In this document: positions 1 to 6,201 of the stretch, one piece after another
Layout of the letters: each line of letters starts with the position of its first letter
Numbering within the stretch: the first letter of the stretch is position 1
From: UBA1425 sp051881715
GTDB lineage: Bacteria > Bacillota > Clostridia > Oscillospirales > Acutalibacteraceae
Reading direction: 5' to 3'
NCBI GenBank assembly: GCA_051881715.1
Contig: JBJEQK010000132.1
Coordinates: 1 to 9,312, forward strand
DNA: 9,312 nucleotides
Made by a program: the position numbers and the translations under genes
Notes under the pieces: model-generated
What the model saw: only the letters and a program-made list of their open reading frames with translations
Database searches by the model: none
Told to the model about the DNA's origin: nothing

Positions 1-67
1 CCAAAACAGTCCGGTGGACTGTTTTGGCGTGGGGAACCCTCGCCGGGGGTTCCCCAGTGCGAAGCAC
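1..67. repeat. Cluster of three adjacent palindromes, probable intergenic repeat element
   Basis: Three hairpins follow one another without a gap longer than four bases. The first is a perfect 12-bp inverted repeat with a 3-base loop (1-12 with 16-27, arm CCAAAACAGTCC). The second is a 9-bp arm GGGGAACCC (31-39) pairing with 47-55. The third is GTGC-GAA-GCAC (57-67). No reading frame here has a ribosome site. The arrangement resembles REP/BIME-type palindromic repeats, or the stem-loops often left between convergent genes. It lies just beyond the spoVT terminator and is cut by the window edge, so its left limit is unknown. Calling it a dispersed repeat is inference, because only one copy is visible here. 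Confidence 0.5.
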
Positions 68-92
68 AAATCCCGCAATTCTCCGAGAGCGC

Positions 93-125
93 AAAAAAAG
101 ACACCGGCGAAAACCGATGTCTTTT
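93..125 (-). terminator. Rho-independent terminator of spoVT
   Basis: Read on the minus strand, AAAAGACA pairs with TGTCTTTT and CGG with CCG across one A/C mismatch, around a 6-base loop. A run of seven T follows. It starts 9 bases past the spoVT stop codon, the expected place for its terminator. On the plus strand the complementary A run before the stem and TTTT after it make it partly bidirectional. Confidence 0.8.
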
Positions 126-133
126 GGGAGAAA

Positions 134-673
134 TTATTCCTCCATCTGCTTGCCCAGAAAGGATGCCGCGACCTGCGCCAGTTTGACCTCTGTCTGGGTG
201 GGGACGGAGCCGTTTTCGTGGAGCATCAGGATCACAGCGCCGGACACATCCCCCGCGCCGATGATGGGAAATACAGCGCCTGCGTAGCGGGAGACGCCGT
301 CCACGGGTTGGATGCGCTCGTTGTCGAGACCTGCCACATAACTGCCCCGCTTCTCCATGATGTTCTCCACCTCAAGGCTGACACGTCTGTCCAGCACATC
401 CCGCTTCGGCATACCGGCACAGGCGATTACGCGATCCCGGTCGGCGATGAGTACGGGCAGGTTGGTGCTGCGGTTGAGCACGTCGGCAAACTGTTTGGTT
501 TGGGAGGAAAGCTCCCCGATGGGCGAATATTTTTTAAAGATCACTTCACCGTCTGCATCGGTGTATATTTCCAGTGGGTCTCCCTCACGGATGCGCATGG
601 TGCGGCGGATCTCCTTCGGGATGACGACACGCCCAAGGTCGTCGATCCGTCTGACAATACCGGTTGCTTTCAT
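134..673 (-). CDS. spoVT: Stage V sporulation protein T (AbrB-family transcriptional regulator)
   Basis: This 179-residue protein has the two-part architecture and length of SpoVT (178 residues in Bacillus subtilis). Residues 1-52 form an AbrB-type swapped-hairpin DNA-binding domain with the characteristic string GIVRRIDDLGRVVIPKEIRR. Residues about 56-179 form a GAF-like domain. In Bacillus the protein works in the forespore, where it tunes sigma-G-dependent genes and is needed for proper coat and germination properties. It is cytoplasmic and acts as a tetramer. The start is set by AAGGAG seven bases upstream (complement of 681-686). It is transcribed alone, divergently from the metal-transport operon, and has its own terminator. 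It implies that the host is, or recently was, a spore former. No ligand for the GAF domain can be read from the sequence. Confidence 0.95.
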   Translation of the reverse strand: MKATGIVRRIDDLGRVVIPKEIRRTMRIREGDPLEIYTDADGEVIFKKYSPIGELSSQTKQFADVLNRSTNLPVLIADRDRVIACAGMPKRDVLDRRVSLEVENIMEKRGSYVAGLDNERIQPVDGVSRYAGAVFPIIGAGDVSGAVILMLHENGSVPTQTEVKLAQVAASFLGKQMEE

Positions 674-703
674 GCAAAAACTCCTTCAAAATGGTTTCAT
701 CGG

Positions 704-733
704 TATTGTGTGCAAGCACTGCCGATTTATCCT
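704..733 (-). promoter_or_regulatory. Possible sigma-G-type forespore promoter of spoVT
   Basis: On the minus strand AGGATA (complement of 728-733) is followed after 17 bases by CACAATA (complement of 704-710). This fits the loose sigma-F/sigma-G pattern of G-ATA, about 15-17 bases, then CA-three bases-TA. It would start transcription roughly 24 bases before the spoVT start codon. In Bacillus spoVT is a sigma-G gene, which makes the assignment plausible. The match is partial (4 of 6 and 5 of 7 to TGAATA and CATACTA), so confidence is low. Confidence 0.3.
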
Positions 734-798
734 TTCGCACGGTGGAAATGATTGCAAGAAAACACAGATCTTTTTTGCAACTGTTTTTATTTTCCCTA

Positions 799-827
799 TT
801 GAATTTGAAATATAAAAGTGATAAAAT
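799..827 (+). promoter_or_regulatory. Sigma-A-type promoter of the metal-transport operon
   Basis: TTGAAT (799-804), a 17-base spacer and TAAAAT (822-827) form a good housekeeping promoter. TG at 819-820 gives an extended -10. The predicted transcript start near 834-835 leaves a leader of about 36 bases before the first gene, whose AAGGAGG site lies at 857-863. Confidence 0.7.
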
Positions 828-846
828 GAAACTGTATTTCAATTCA
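800..846. promoter_or_regulatory. Inverted repeat around the operon promoter, candidate repressor operator
   Basis: The arm at 800-812 (TGAATTTGAAATA) and the arm at 835-846 (TATTTCAATTCA) are complementary except for one extra T in the left arm. They lie either side of the -10 element, the left arm over the -35/spacer and the right arm at the predicted transcript start. A metal-sensing repressor such as Zur, Fur or AdcR would be expected to bind here. The arms do not match the usual Gram-positive Zur or AdcR boxes, and no regulator gene lies in the window, so the partner is unknown. Confidence 0.35.
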
Positions 847-870
847 GTTTGCCCGGAAGGAGGAGAAGCG

Positions 871-1173
871 ATGCACTCCAAAAAGCAAAGAGCCGTTGCC
901 TTTTGTGCGGCGATCGCAATCGTTTGCGTCACGCTGTTCTCTTTCTTCCTGATCGCCGATATTTCCGATCACGACTGTACGGCACAGGATTGCCGTATCT
1001 GTGCGTGTATTCGCACGGCGGAAAACACTTTGGAACAAATCGGAACGGGGAGCATCTGTGTGTGGTCTGCCGCAGGGATGGCTTTGTTGTTTTTTGCCAC
1101 GCTGCGCAGTTTGACTGCCGTCCGATTTTTTTCGGGCACGCTGATCGACAAAAAAGTCCGTCTCAACAACTGA
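871..1173 (+). CDS. Small Cys/His-rich two-helix membrane protein leading the metal-transport operon
   Basis: This protein has 100 residues. The start is fixed by AAGGAGG (857-863) seven bases before ATG. A first hydrophobic helix spans about residues 9-29. A short external segment follows with His34, Cys36, Cys41, Cys44 and Cys46 (pattern HDC-x4-C-x2-C-x-C) and then a charged stretch. A second hydrophobic helix lies near residues 62-78, and the tail is basic. The dense Cys/His cluster looks able to bind a transition metal such as zinc, or to form disulfides outside the cell. Being first in an operon with a metal-uptake ABC transporter supports a metal-related role, perhaps delivery to the transporter or sensing. 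I do not recognise a characterised family, so the function is inferred only from motif and context. Confidence 0.8.
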   Translation: MHSKKQRAVAFCAAIAIVCVTLFSFFLIADISDHDCTAQDCRICACIRTAENTLEQIGTGSICVWSAAGMALLFFATLRSLTAVRFFSGTLIDKKVRLNN

Positions 1174-1188
1174 ACAGAGTTTCCGAAC

Positions 1189-1236
1189 ACAAGGGCGTAC
1201 TGTACCCGTTTTGGGGGAAGTCACCCTTGTCTTTTT
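1189..1236 (+). terminator. Terminator- or attenuator-like stem-loop between the first gene and znuA
   Basis: ACAAGGG (1189-1195) pairs perfectly with CCCTTGT (1224-1230) and is followed by CTTTTT (1231-1236). The 28-base interior can form a second small stem, ACCC with GGG(T). No convincing promoter is seen between this and znuA (start 1281), so the structure may let only part of the transcription through, or may be switched. The long loop makes it weaker than a standard terminator. Confidence 0.45.
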
Positions 1237-1280
1237 GCACCCAAATACCAAAAATCAAGAAAGATTCGGAGGTTCTGTGT

Positions 1281-2243
1281 ATGAGAAAAGTATTTGTGTG
1301 GCTGCTGGTATGCATCCTGACCGTCGGTTCTCTCTCTGCGTGCGGTGCGCAGCAGGCGGCGGACAGCGGGCAGCTGCGAGTGGTGACGACCATTTTCCCC
1401 GTCTACGACTGGATGCGCAATATTCTCGGTGAGCGGGCAGAGGATGCGGACATCACCATGCTTTTGGACAGCGGTGTGGATCTGCACAACTACCAGCCGA
1501 CGGTGGAGGATCTGGTGAAAATTTCGCAGTGCGACCTGTTTGTCTATGTCGGCGGGGAAAGCGATGCATGGGTCGCAGATGCCCTGGCGAATGCGACGAA
1601 CCAGGATATGCTGGCGGTGAATCTGCTGGACGTACTGGGCGATGCCGCCAAGGCAGAGGAGGTCAAAGAGGGGATGCAGGCAGAGGATGCGGACGGCGAC
1701 GAGGCAGAGTACGACGAACACATCTGGCTGTCCCTGTGCAATGCGGCAGTGCTCTGCACCGCACTGGGGGAGAAGATGCAGTCCATCGACCCGCAGAACG
1801 CCGCACTGTACAAGGCAAACACCGAAAGCTACGTGCAGTCCCTGCGCTCTTTGGACGAGCAGTACCGGGAGGTGTGCGACAAGGCCGCAGTCAAAACCGT
1901 GCTGTTCGGTGACCGCTTCCCCTTCCGCTATTTGGCGGATGATTACGCTCTGGACTACTATGCGGCTTTTTCCGGCTGTTCCGCCGAGACGGAGGCCAGC
2001 TTTGAGACCGTTTCCTATCTGGCGGGCAAGGTAGACGAGCTGGGACTGCACACCGTGTTTACCATCGAGGGCTCCGACCAAAAAATTGCGCAGACCATCG
2101 TCCGCAACACGGCAGGCAAAGACCAAAAGATCCTGTCCCTCAACTCCATGCAGGGCGTGACAAGCGCAGATGTGCAAAGGGGCGAAACGTACCTGTCCGT
2201 CATGACGGAAAATCTTGCCGTACTGCAAAGCGGTTTGGCATGA
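1281..2243 (+). CDS. znuA: Metal-binding lipoprotein of a zinc/manganese ABC transporter (ZnuA/TroA family)
   Basis: The 320-residue product starts at 1281, eight bases after GGAGG (1268-1272). Residues 1-20 are a signal peptide ending in lipobox LSAC, so Cys21 would be lipidated and the protein held on the outer face of the membrane. The body matches cluster A-I solute-binding proteins: VVTTIFPVYDWMRNILG near 34-50, the first metal ligand His69 in VDLHNYQPT, the second His147 in DEHIWLS, and Glu263 in the C-terminal lobe in TIEGSD. The third His of the family, normally in an HxxFxYL context, is Asp211 here (GDRFPFRYL). The His-rich loop of E. coli ZnuA is replaced by an acidic segment (about 126-146). 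Substrate is zinc or manganese; zinc is more likely but unproven. It lies 13 bases upstream of its ATPase gene. Confidence 0.9.
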   Translation: MRKVFVWLLVCILTVGSLSACGAQQAADSGQLRVVTTIFPVYDWMRNILGERAEDADITMLLDSGVDLHNYQPTVEDLVKISQCDLFVYVGGESDAWVADALANATNQDMLAVNLLDVLGDAAKAEEVKEGMQAEDADGDEAEYDEHIWLSLCNAAVLCTALGEKMQSIDPQNAALYKANTESYVQSLRSLDEQYREVCDKAAVKTVLFGDRFPFRYLADDYALDYYAAFSGCSAETEASFETVSYLAGKVDELGLHTVFTIEGSDQKIAQTIVRNTAGKDQKILSLNSMQGVTSADVQRGETYLSVMTENLAVLQSGLA

Positions 2244-2256
2244 GGGAGGCGGAAGA

Positions 2257-2949
2257 ATGGCATACATTGTTTGTAAAAATCTTTCCCTCGGGTACGAGTC
2301 CAAGGTGGTCGTGGAAGGTCTGAACTTTGCGGTGAACCGGGGAGATTACCTGTGCATCATCGGAGAAAACGGTTCGGGAAAATCCACGCTGATGAAGACT
2401 CTGCTGGGGCTGAAAGCACCTCTCGGCGGAGAGATCCTCTTTTCCGATGGGCTGAAGAAAAACGAGATCGGCTATCTGCCGCAGCAAACGGTGGTACAGC
2501 GGGATTTCCCCGCCTCGGTCTATGAGATCGTCCTGTCCGGCCGTCTGAACCACTGCGGACTGAAGCCCTTCTACTCCCGGGAGGACAAGGCTGCGGCGAA
2601 AAAGAATATGGAGCGCATGAACATCACGGCGCTGTCCGGGCGCTGTTACCGGGAGCTTTCCGGCGGGCAGCAGCAGCGGGTCCTTTTGGCAAGGGCTTTG
2701 TGCGCCGCAGAAAAGATTTTGCTGCTGGACGAGCCGGTTTCCGGGTTGGATCCTGTGGTCACGGCGGAAATGTATGCCCTGATCGAGGACTTGAACCGGC
2801 AGGGCGTGACGATCATCATGATCTCCCACGATCTGCAGGCGGCGCTGCGCTATGCCAGCCATATTCTGCAGATCGGCAAGACGCCGTTTTTCGGCACCAA
2901 GGCCGATTACCGAAAGGAGGGCGGCAAAGATGACGCAGATGCTCGATAA
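2257..2949 (+). CDS. znuC: ATP-binding subunit of the zinc/manganese ABC transporter
   Basis: The 230-residue cytoplasmic ATPase powers metal uptake with the permease encoded next. Motifs run in the normal order: Walker A GENGSGKST (36-44), Q-loop QQ (76-77), ABC signature LSGGQQQR (134-141), Walker B ILLLDEP (154-160), D-loop GLD (163-165) and the switch His191 in ISHD. Nothing essential is missing and the length is normal for ZnuC/AdcC. The start at 2257 is preferred over an in-frame ATG at 2215: GGGAGG (2244-2249) sits seven bases before it, and the earlier start would overlap the znuA end without a ribosome site. The 3' end overlaps znuB by 20 bases. Confidence 0.93.
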   Translation: MAYIVCKNLSLGYESKVVVEGLNFAVNRGDYLCIIGENGSGKSTLMKTLLGLKAPLGGEILFSDGLKKNEIGYLPQQTVVQRDFPASVYEIVLSGRLNHCGLKPFYSREDKAAAKKNMERMNITALSGRCYRELSGGQQQRVLLARALCAAEKILLLDEPVSGLDPVVTAEMYALIEDLNRQGVTIIMISHDLQAALRYASHILQIGKTPFFGTKADYRKEGGKDDADAR

Positions 2950-3781
2950 ACTCACGCAGTATTTGCAGTTTCCCTTTGTGCGCTATGCGCTGATCGCCGG
3001 AGTGCTGATCGCACTGTGCTCCTCTCTGCTGGGCGTGACGCTGGTGCTCAAGCGCTTTTCCTTTATCGGGGACGGTCTGTCCCATGTGGCGTTCGGCGCC
3101 ATGGCGGTGGCGGCGGTGCTGGGTCTGCGCCATGAAATGCTGTTCATTTTGCCGGTTACGGTTATCTGTGCGGTACTGCTTTTGATGGGCGGCAAAAACA
3201 GAAAGATCAAGGGGGACGCCTCGGTGGCGATGATCTCCGTCGGCTCTCTGGCAGTGGGCTATCTGATCATGAATCTGTTTTCCACCTCGGGCAACCTGTC
3301 CGGCGATGTTTGTTCCACTCTGTTCGGCTCCACATCCATCCTGACCCTGAGCCGCACGGATGTGTACCTTTGCGTGGCGCTGTCCGTGATCGTGTCGGCG
3401 TTGTTTATTGTCTTCTACAACAAGATATTCGCCGTCACCTTTGACGAGGATTTTGCCGGCGCAACGGGTGTCCGAGCGGGCGCCTACAATCTTTTGATCG
3501 CTGTCGTCATCGCCGTGATCATCGTTCTGGCGATGAATCTGGTCGGCTCCCTGCTGATCTCCGCACTGGTGATCTTCCCTGCGCTGTCCGCCATGCGTGT
3601 GTTCAAAACCTTCAAGGCGGTCACCGTCTGTGCGGCGATTTTCTCCGTCGTGTGTGCGGCGTTGGGCATTTTGATCTCCGTTCTCGCCGGCACCCCTGTA
3701 GGTTCGACGATCGTTGCGGTGGATATTGTGGGATTTTTCCTGTTTTACGGTATTGGATTTTTGGGAGGTAAACGAAAATGA
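2930..3781 (+). CDS. znuB: Permease subunit of the zinc/manganese ABC transporter
   Basis: The 283-residue integral membrane protein belongs to the ABC-3 permease family (ZnuB/AdcB/TroC). Hydrophobic helices are seen near 19-40, 51-66, 68-87, 98-117, 145-163, 186-203, 205-221, 232-253 and 258-279. The family hallmark FSFIGDGLSHVAFGA (43-57) carries the DGLSH coupling segment that contacts the ATPase. Start 2930 follows AAAGGAGG (2913-2920) inside the end of znuC, so the two genes overlap by 20 bases and are probably translationally coupled. A second in-frame ATG at 2939 is possible but further from the ribosome site. The stop codon shares ATGA with the next start. Confidence 0.93.
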   Translation: MTQMLDKLTQYLQFPFVRYALIAGVLIALCSSLLGVTLVLKRFSFIGDGLSHVAFGAMAVAAVLGLRHEMLFILPVTVICAVLLLMGGKNRKIKGDASVAMISVGSLAVGYLIMNLFSTSGNLSGDVCSTLFGSTSILTLSRTDVYLCVALSVIVSALFIVFYNKIFAVTFDEDFAGATGVRAGAYNLLIAVVIAVIIVLAMNLVGSLLISALVIFPALSAMRVFKTFKAVTVCAAIFSVVCAALGILISVLAGTPVGSTIVAVDIVGFFLFYGIGFLGGKRK

Positions 3782-4527
3782 AAAAAATACTTTCGGCACT
3801 TTTATGCGCCGCACTGCTGTGCGCTTTCGCCAGCTGTGCCCAGTCGGAAACGACGGGGGCGCAGACCCAGTCGCACCCGCAGACGGTCTCGGACGAGATG
3901 CAGATGGAAACGGTGCTGACGCCTGCGGAATATGTGCTGTACCAGAACATTTTCTACAACGATCAGGGCGACGATTATGTGGGACAGACGGTGACGAAAA
4001 CGGGTATCTTCACGGTTTTGCAGGATGCGTACAACGACACTAAGCGTTACTACGTTTGGGGCTACAACGACAACACCAAGTGCTGTGACTGGCAGTGGGA
4101 GTTTGTGCCGACAGCGGATGCACAGCTGCCGGAACCTGGCTCCAAGGTGCAGGTATACGGTACCTTTGCCAAGGATGAAAATGCGCTGGACGGCTACTGG
4201 ATCGAGAACGCAGAGCTTACCGTGATGTCGCCGTTCAAAGGCGGTGATATCGATGTGGACACCACCACCATGGGCGGTACGCTGGAGCGGGTACAGGTCG
4301 CCAATTTGCAGGGACACCCGGAGCAGTTCGAGGGCAAGAGCGTCAAGGTATACGGGCGCATCGAAAGCCCGACGAGCGTCCAGCACCCGTACTACGACAA
4401 CTGCTTTTCCCAGCCCTTTGCATCCGACGGCGCAGTGCAGGCAGTCGGGGCAAGGGTGGTCGTCAGCGGTATCTATGCGAACGGCGTCATCACACAGGCG
4501 GACGTCACGCTGTCCAATGATTTTTGA
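3778..4527 (+). CDS. Exported lipoprotein with two OB-fold-like modules, transporter-operon partner
   Basis: The product has 249 residues. A lysine-led signal peptide ends in FASC, so Cys20 is the probable lipidation site. A low-complexity Thr/Gln/Ser linker (about 21-45) precedes two similar beta-rich modules. Module one (about 66-149) has DYVGQTVTKTGIF, a Trp/Tyr-rich middle with CCDWQWEF (102-109), and VQVYGTF. Module two (about 183-246) has FEGKSVKVYGRIES and VVVSGIY. The "G-x-x-V-x-V-x-G" strands suggest OB folds. The gene starts in an ATGA overlap with znuB, with GGGAGG (3763-3768) inside the permease gene, so it is almost certainly made together with the transporter. It may bind or pass metal at the cell surface, but no function is established from sequence. 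It is the last gene of the operon. Confidence 0.85.
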   Translation: MKKILSALLCAALLCAFASCAQSETTGAQTQSHPQTVSDEMQMETVLTPAEYVLYQNIFYNDQGDDYVGQTVTKTGIFTVLQDAYNDTKRYYVWGYNDNTKCCDWQWEFVPTADAQLPEPGSKVQVYGTFAKDENALDGYWIENAELTVMSPFKGGDIDVDTTTMGGTLERVQVANLQGHPEQFEGKSVKVYGRIESPTSVQHPYYDNCFSQPFASDGAVQAVGARVVVSGIYANGVITQADVTLSNDF

Positions 4528-4538
4528 TAGTTTTGACT

Positions 4539-4567
4539 ACAGGGCGGGAATTCCTGCCCTGTTTTTT
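4539..4567 (+). terminator. Rho-independent terminator of the metal-transport operon
   Basis: A stem of about ten pairs (ACAGGGCGGG with TCCTGCCCTGT-type arm, one G-T wobble) closes a four-base loop around AATT. Six T follow (4562-4567). It begins 11 bases after the stop codon of the OB-fold lipoprotein and separates it from the PHP operon. Confidence 0.9.
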
Positions 4568-4598
4568 GTAAAATGTGGTTTATAATTCTTTTTGATTC

Positions 4599-4628
4599 TT
4601 GACAATGCCCCTCTGAAAGTGGTAGTAT
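4599..4628 (+). promoter_or_regulatory. Sigma-A-type promoter of the PHP operon
   Basis: A perfect -35 TTGACA (4599-4604) is followed after 18 bases by TAGTAT (4623-4628), with TG at 4620-4621 giving an extended -10. The predicted start near 4635 leaves a very short leader that contains GGAGGG (4639-4644), the ribosome site of the first PHP gene. The terminator just upstream supports a new transcription unit. Confidence 0.7.
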
Positions 4629-4652
4629 TTTTACCAATGGAGGGATGTCGAA

Positions 4653-6179
4653 ATGAAAAAAATCCTGTCAATTTTTTTGTCTGTCGTTCTGGCGTTTTCC
4701 GCACTTTCCCTGTGCGCGTCTGCGGCGGACGAGCCGAACTATGTGATCACCAACCCCTATGCCAACGTGGACTGGGCGCAGTGGAGCGGGTATAAAACGC
4801 AGCTGCACTGCCACACCACAGCCTCCGACGGCTTCCAGACCATCGAGGAAGCCATCCGGGACTACTATGCGCTGGACTATGATGCGGTGGCGATCACCGA
4901 CCACGGTACCATCAACAAGGGCTGGGCAACGGCGCCGGAGCTGATTCCGCTGGTGCGTGCCATCAAAAAGGAACGCACGGGCGGTGCAAACAATCCCGTG
5001 ATCCCGCTGTCCACCGACGACTACATCGCCTACACCAGCGGCAAGGCACAGAGTGCTGTTTTCGACTACACGACGAAAGACGGCGAAACCGTGCAGACAG
5101 ACCGCACGAGAACCCACCAGAACGGTCTTTTGGACGTGGAAAAGGGCATTGAGCTGAACATGGCGACGCCCTTTGCGGACTGCCATCTGACGGGCTATTG
5201 GAGCGATTACGGTCAGGGTCTTGCGGGCGTTTTCGGCGACTACGAAACCCCGGCCGAGGGTGTGCGTTTGGCGGACGGCGTCTCCATGCTGGCGCACATC
5301 GGCGAATATGTCTATATCGGAATGCGTTCCAAGGAGCACGTGGGGCAGAAGGTGGACGAGTACTACGTCAACAAGTTTGCACGTGTATTTTTGGACAATG
5401 CCGGCTCCTGTGTGGGCATGGGCATCAACAGCTCCACCGATGAGAATACCCGCTGTGACCGCATCCTGTACGACCAGATCTTGCAAAAGACCATTCCCAA
5501 CGGTGTGGTGCCGTGGGGCTTCACCTTCTCCGATTCCCACAGCGATTTTTCCATCAACCACGCCTATACGATCATGTATATGCCCGAGCTTAGCAACGCT
5601 GCGCTGCGGGACTGCATGGTGAACGGCGAATTCTTCTCCGTCTCCCACTACTCCAACGGCTACGAGCTCAACGGTATGCAGGAGATGGAGGGGCATGACG
5701 AGGCGAACAACGACAAGGTGGAGTGGTGGAAGGACGATACCCCCCGTGTGACCAAGATCGAAGTGGACGAAGAAAATGACGTCATCAAGGTCTGGGGCGA
5801 AAACTTCAACTACATCACCTGGGTCTCCGACGGCAATGTGGTGGAGCGCAACTATGACTGCGCCAATGGCTATGCGGAGCTTGACCTGCACAGCGCAGAG
5901 CTGCTGGACGACATCGGTATGTATGTGCGCTTCTACATCACGGGCGACAACGGCATCTGCTATGCACAGCCCATGGTCGTGCAGAGAGAGGGCGAAGCTT
6001 TCCGGCCGGTGAACGTGCCCAAGACCCATGACATTTCCACCTTCCTGCGCGGTCTTGTAACCGTGCTGGACTGGGTGTGCTTCAAGTTCAATCCCGTGGT
6101 TTGGGCATTCAAGTACTTTGCGCTGGGCTATGACCCCATCGCGCAGGCACTGGATTCCGTAAAAAATTTATTCCGATAA
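4653..6179 (+). CDS. Exported PHP-domain metallophosphoesterase, copy 1
   Basis: This is a 508-residue secreted protein. Residues 1-24 form a signal peptide with an AxA cleavage site (A22-S23-A24). The PHP fold (about 45-335) keeps every expected metal-binding motif: HCH with SDG (His52, His54, Asp59), DHG (Asp83, His84), GIE (Glu167), LAHIG (His215) and SDSH (Asp294, His296). PHP enzymes hydrolyse phosphoesters using two or three divalent metal ions; the substrate here is unknown. Residues about 364-445 look like a beta-sandwich, common behind PHP domains in exported clostridial proteins. A hydrophobic tail (about 462-508) with LRGLVTVLDWVCFKF may associate with membrane or partner proteins. 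The start follows GGAGGG (4639-4644) by eight bases. It is first in the three-gene array and about 87% identical to copy 2 in the mature part. Confidence 0.9.
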   Translation: MKKILSIFLSVVLAFSALSLCASAADEPNYVITNPYANVDWAQWSGYKTQLHCHTTASDGFQTIEEAIRDYYALDYDAVAITDHGTINKGWATAPELIPLVRAIKKERTGGANNPVIPLSTDDYIAYTSGKAQSAVFDYTTKDGETVQTDRTRTHQNGLLDVEKGIELNMATPFADCHLTGYWSDYGQGLAGVFGDYETPAEGVRLADGVSMLAHIGEYVYIGMRSKEHVGQKVDEYYVNKFARVFLDNAGSCVGMGINSSTDENTRCDRILYDQILQKTIPNGVVPWGFTFSDSHSDFSINHAYTIMYMPELSNAALRDCMVNGEFFSVSHYSNGYELNGMQEMEGHDEANNDKVEWWKDDTPRVTKIEVDEENDVIKVWGENFNYITWVSDGNVVERNYDCANGYAELDLHSAELLDDIGMYVRFYITGDNGICYAQPMVVQREGEAFRPVNVPKTHDISTFLRGLVTVLDWVCFKFNPVVWAFKYFALGYDPIAQALDSVKNLFR

Positions 6180-6196
6180 GTAAAACTTACGAGGTG
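6180..6196 (+). promoter_or_regulatory. Mini-hairpin and ribosome site linking PHP copies 1 and 2
   Basis: The linker directly after the stop codon reads GTAA-AAC-TTAC (6180-6190) and then GAGGTG (6191-6196), five bases before the ATG at 6202. The corresponding linker before copy 3 reads GCAA-AAC-TTGC, so both changes preserve pairing. The ribosome site is weaker than elsewhere in the window. This suggests translational coupling with the preceding gene. Confidence 0.5.
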
Positions 6197-6201
6197 TATG
6201 T

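Noticed and set aside
752..780. Two TTGCAA palindromes (752-757 and 775-780) upstream of spoVT and the metal operon
   Set aside because: Six-base palindromes in AT-rich DNA are common, the spacing fits no known operator, and neither overlaps the predicted promoter cores.
1260..1275. Possible separate promoter just before znuA
   Set aside because: No -35/-10 pair with acceptable spacing was found in 1236-1275; the gene is better explained by readthrough from the upstream promoter.
1221..2303. Minus-strand open frame of 360 codons opposite znuA, and another at 2816-3814 opposite znuB
   Set aside because: The plus-strand genes have clear families, signal peptides and ribosome sites; the opposite frames show none of these.
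4720..4740. Lipobox reading of Cys21 in the PHP signal peptides
   Set aside because: The residue before Cys21 is Leu, which does not fit the Ala/Gly/Ser preference of lipoprotein signal peptidase, while an AxA site for signal peptidase I follows directly.
4668..6029. Long minus-strand open frame (453 codons) opposite PHP copy 1, with similar frames opposite copies 2 (6187-7692) and 3 (7685-9127)
   Set aside because: They mirror the codon bias of the real plus-strand genes, have no ribosome sites and no recognisable domains, and yield unnatural His/Val-rich proteins. All three occur in the same register because the genes are duplicates.
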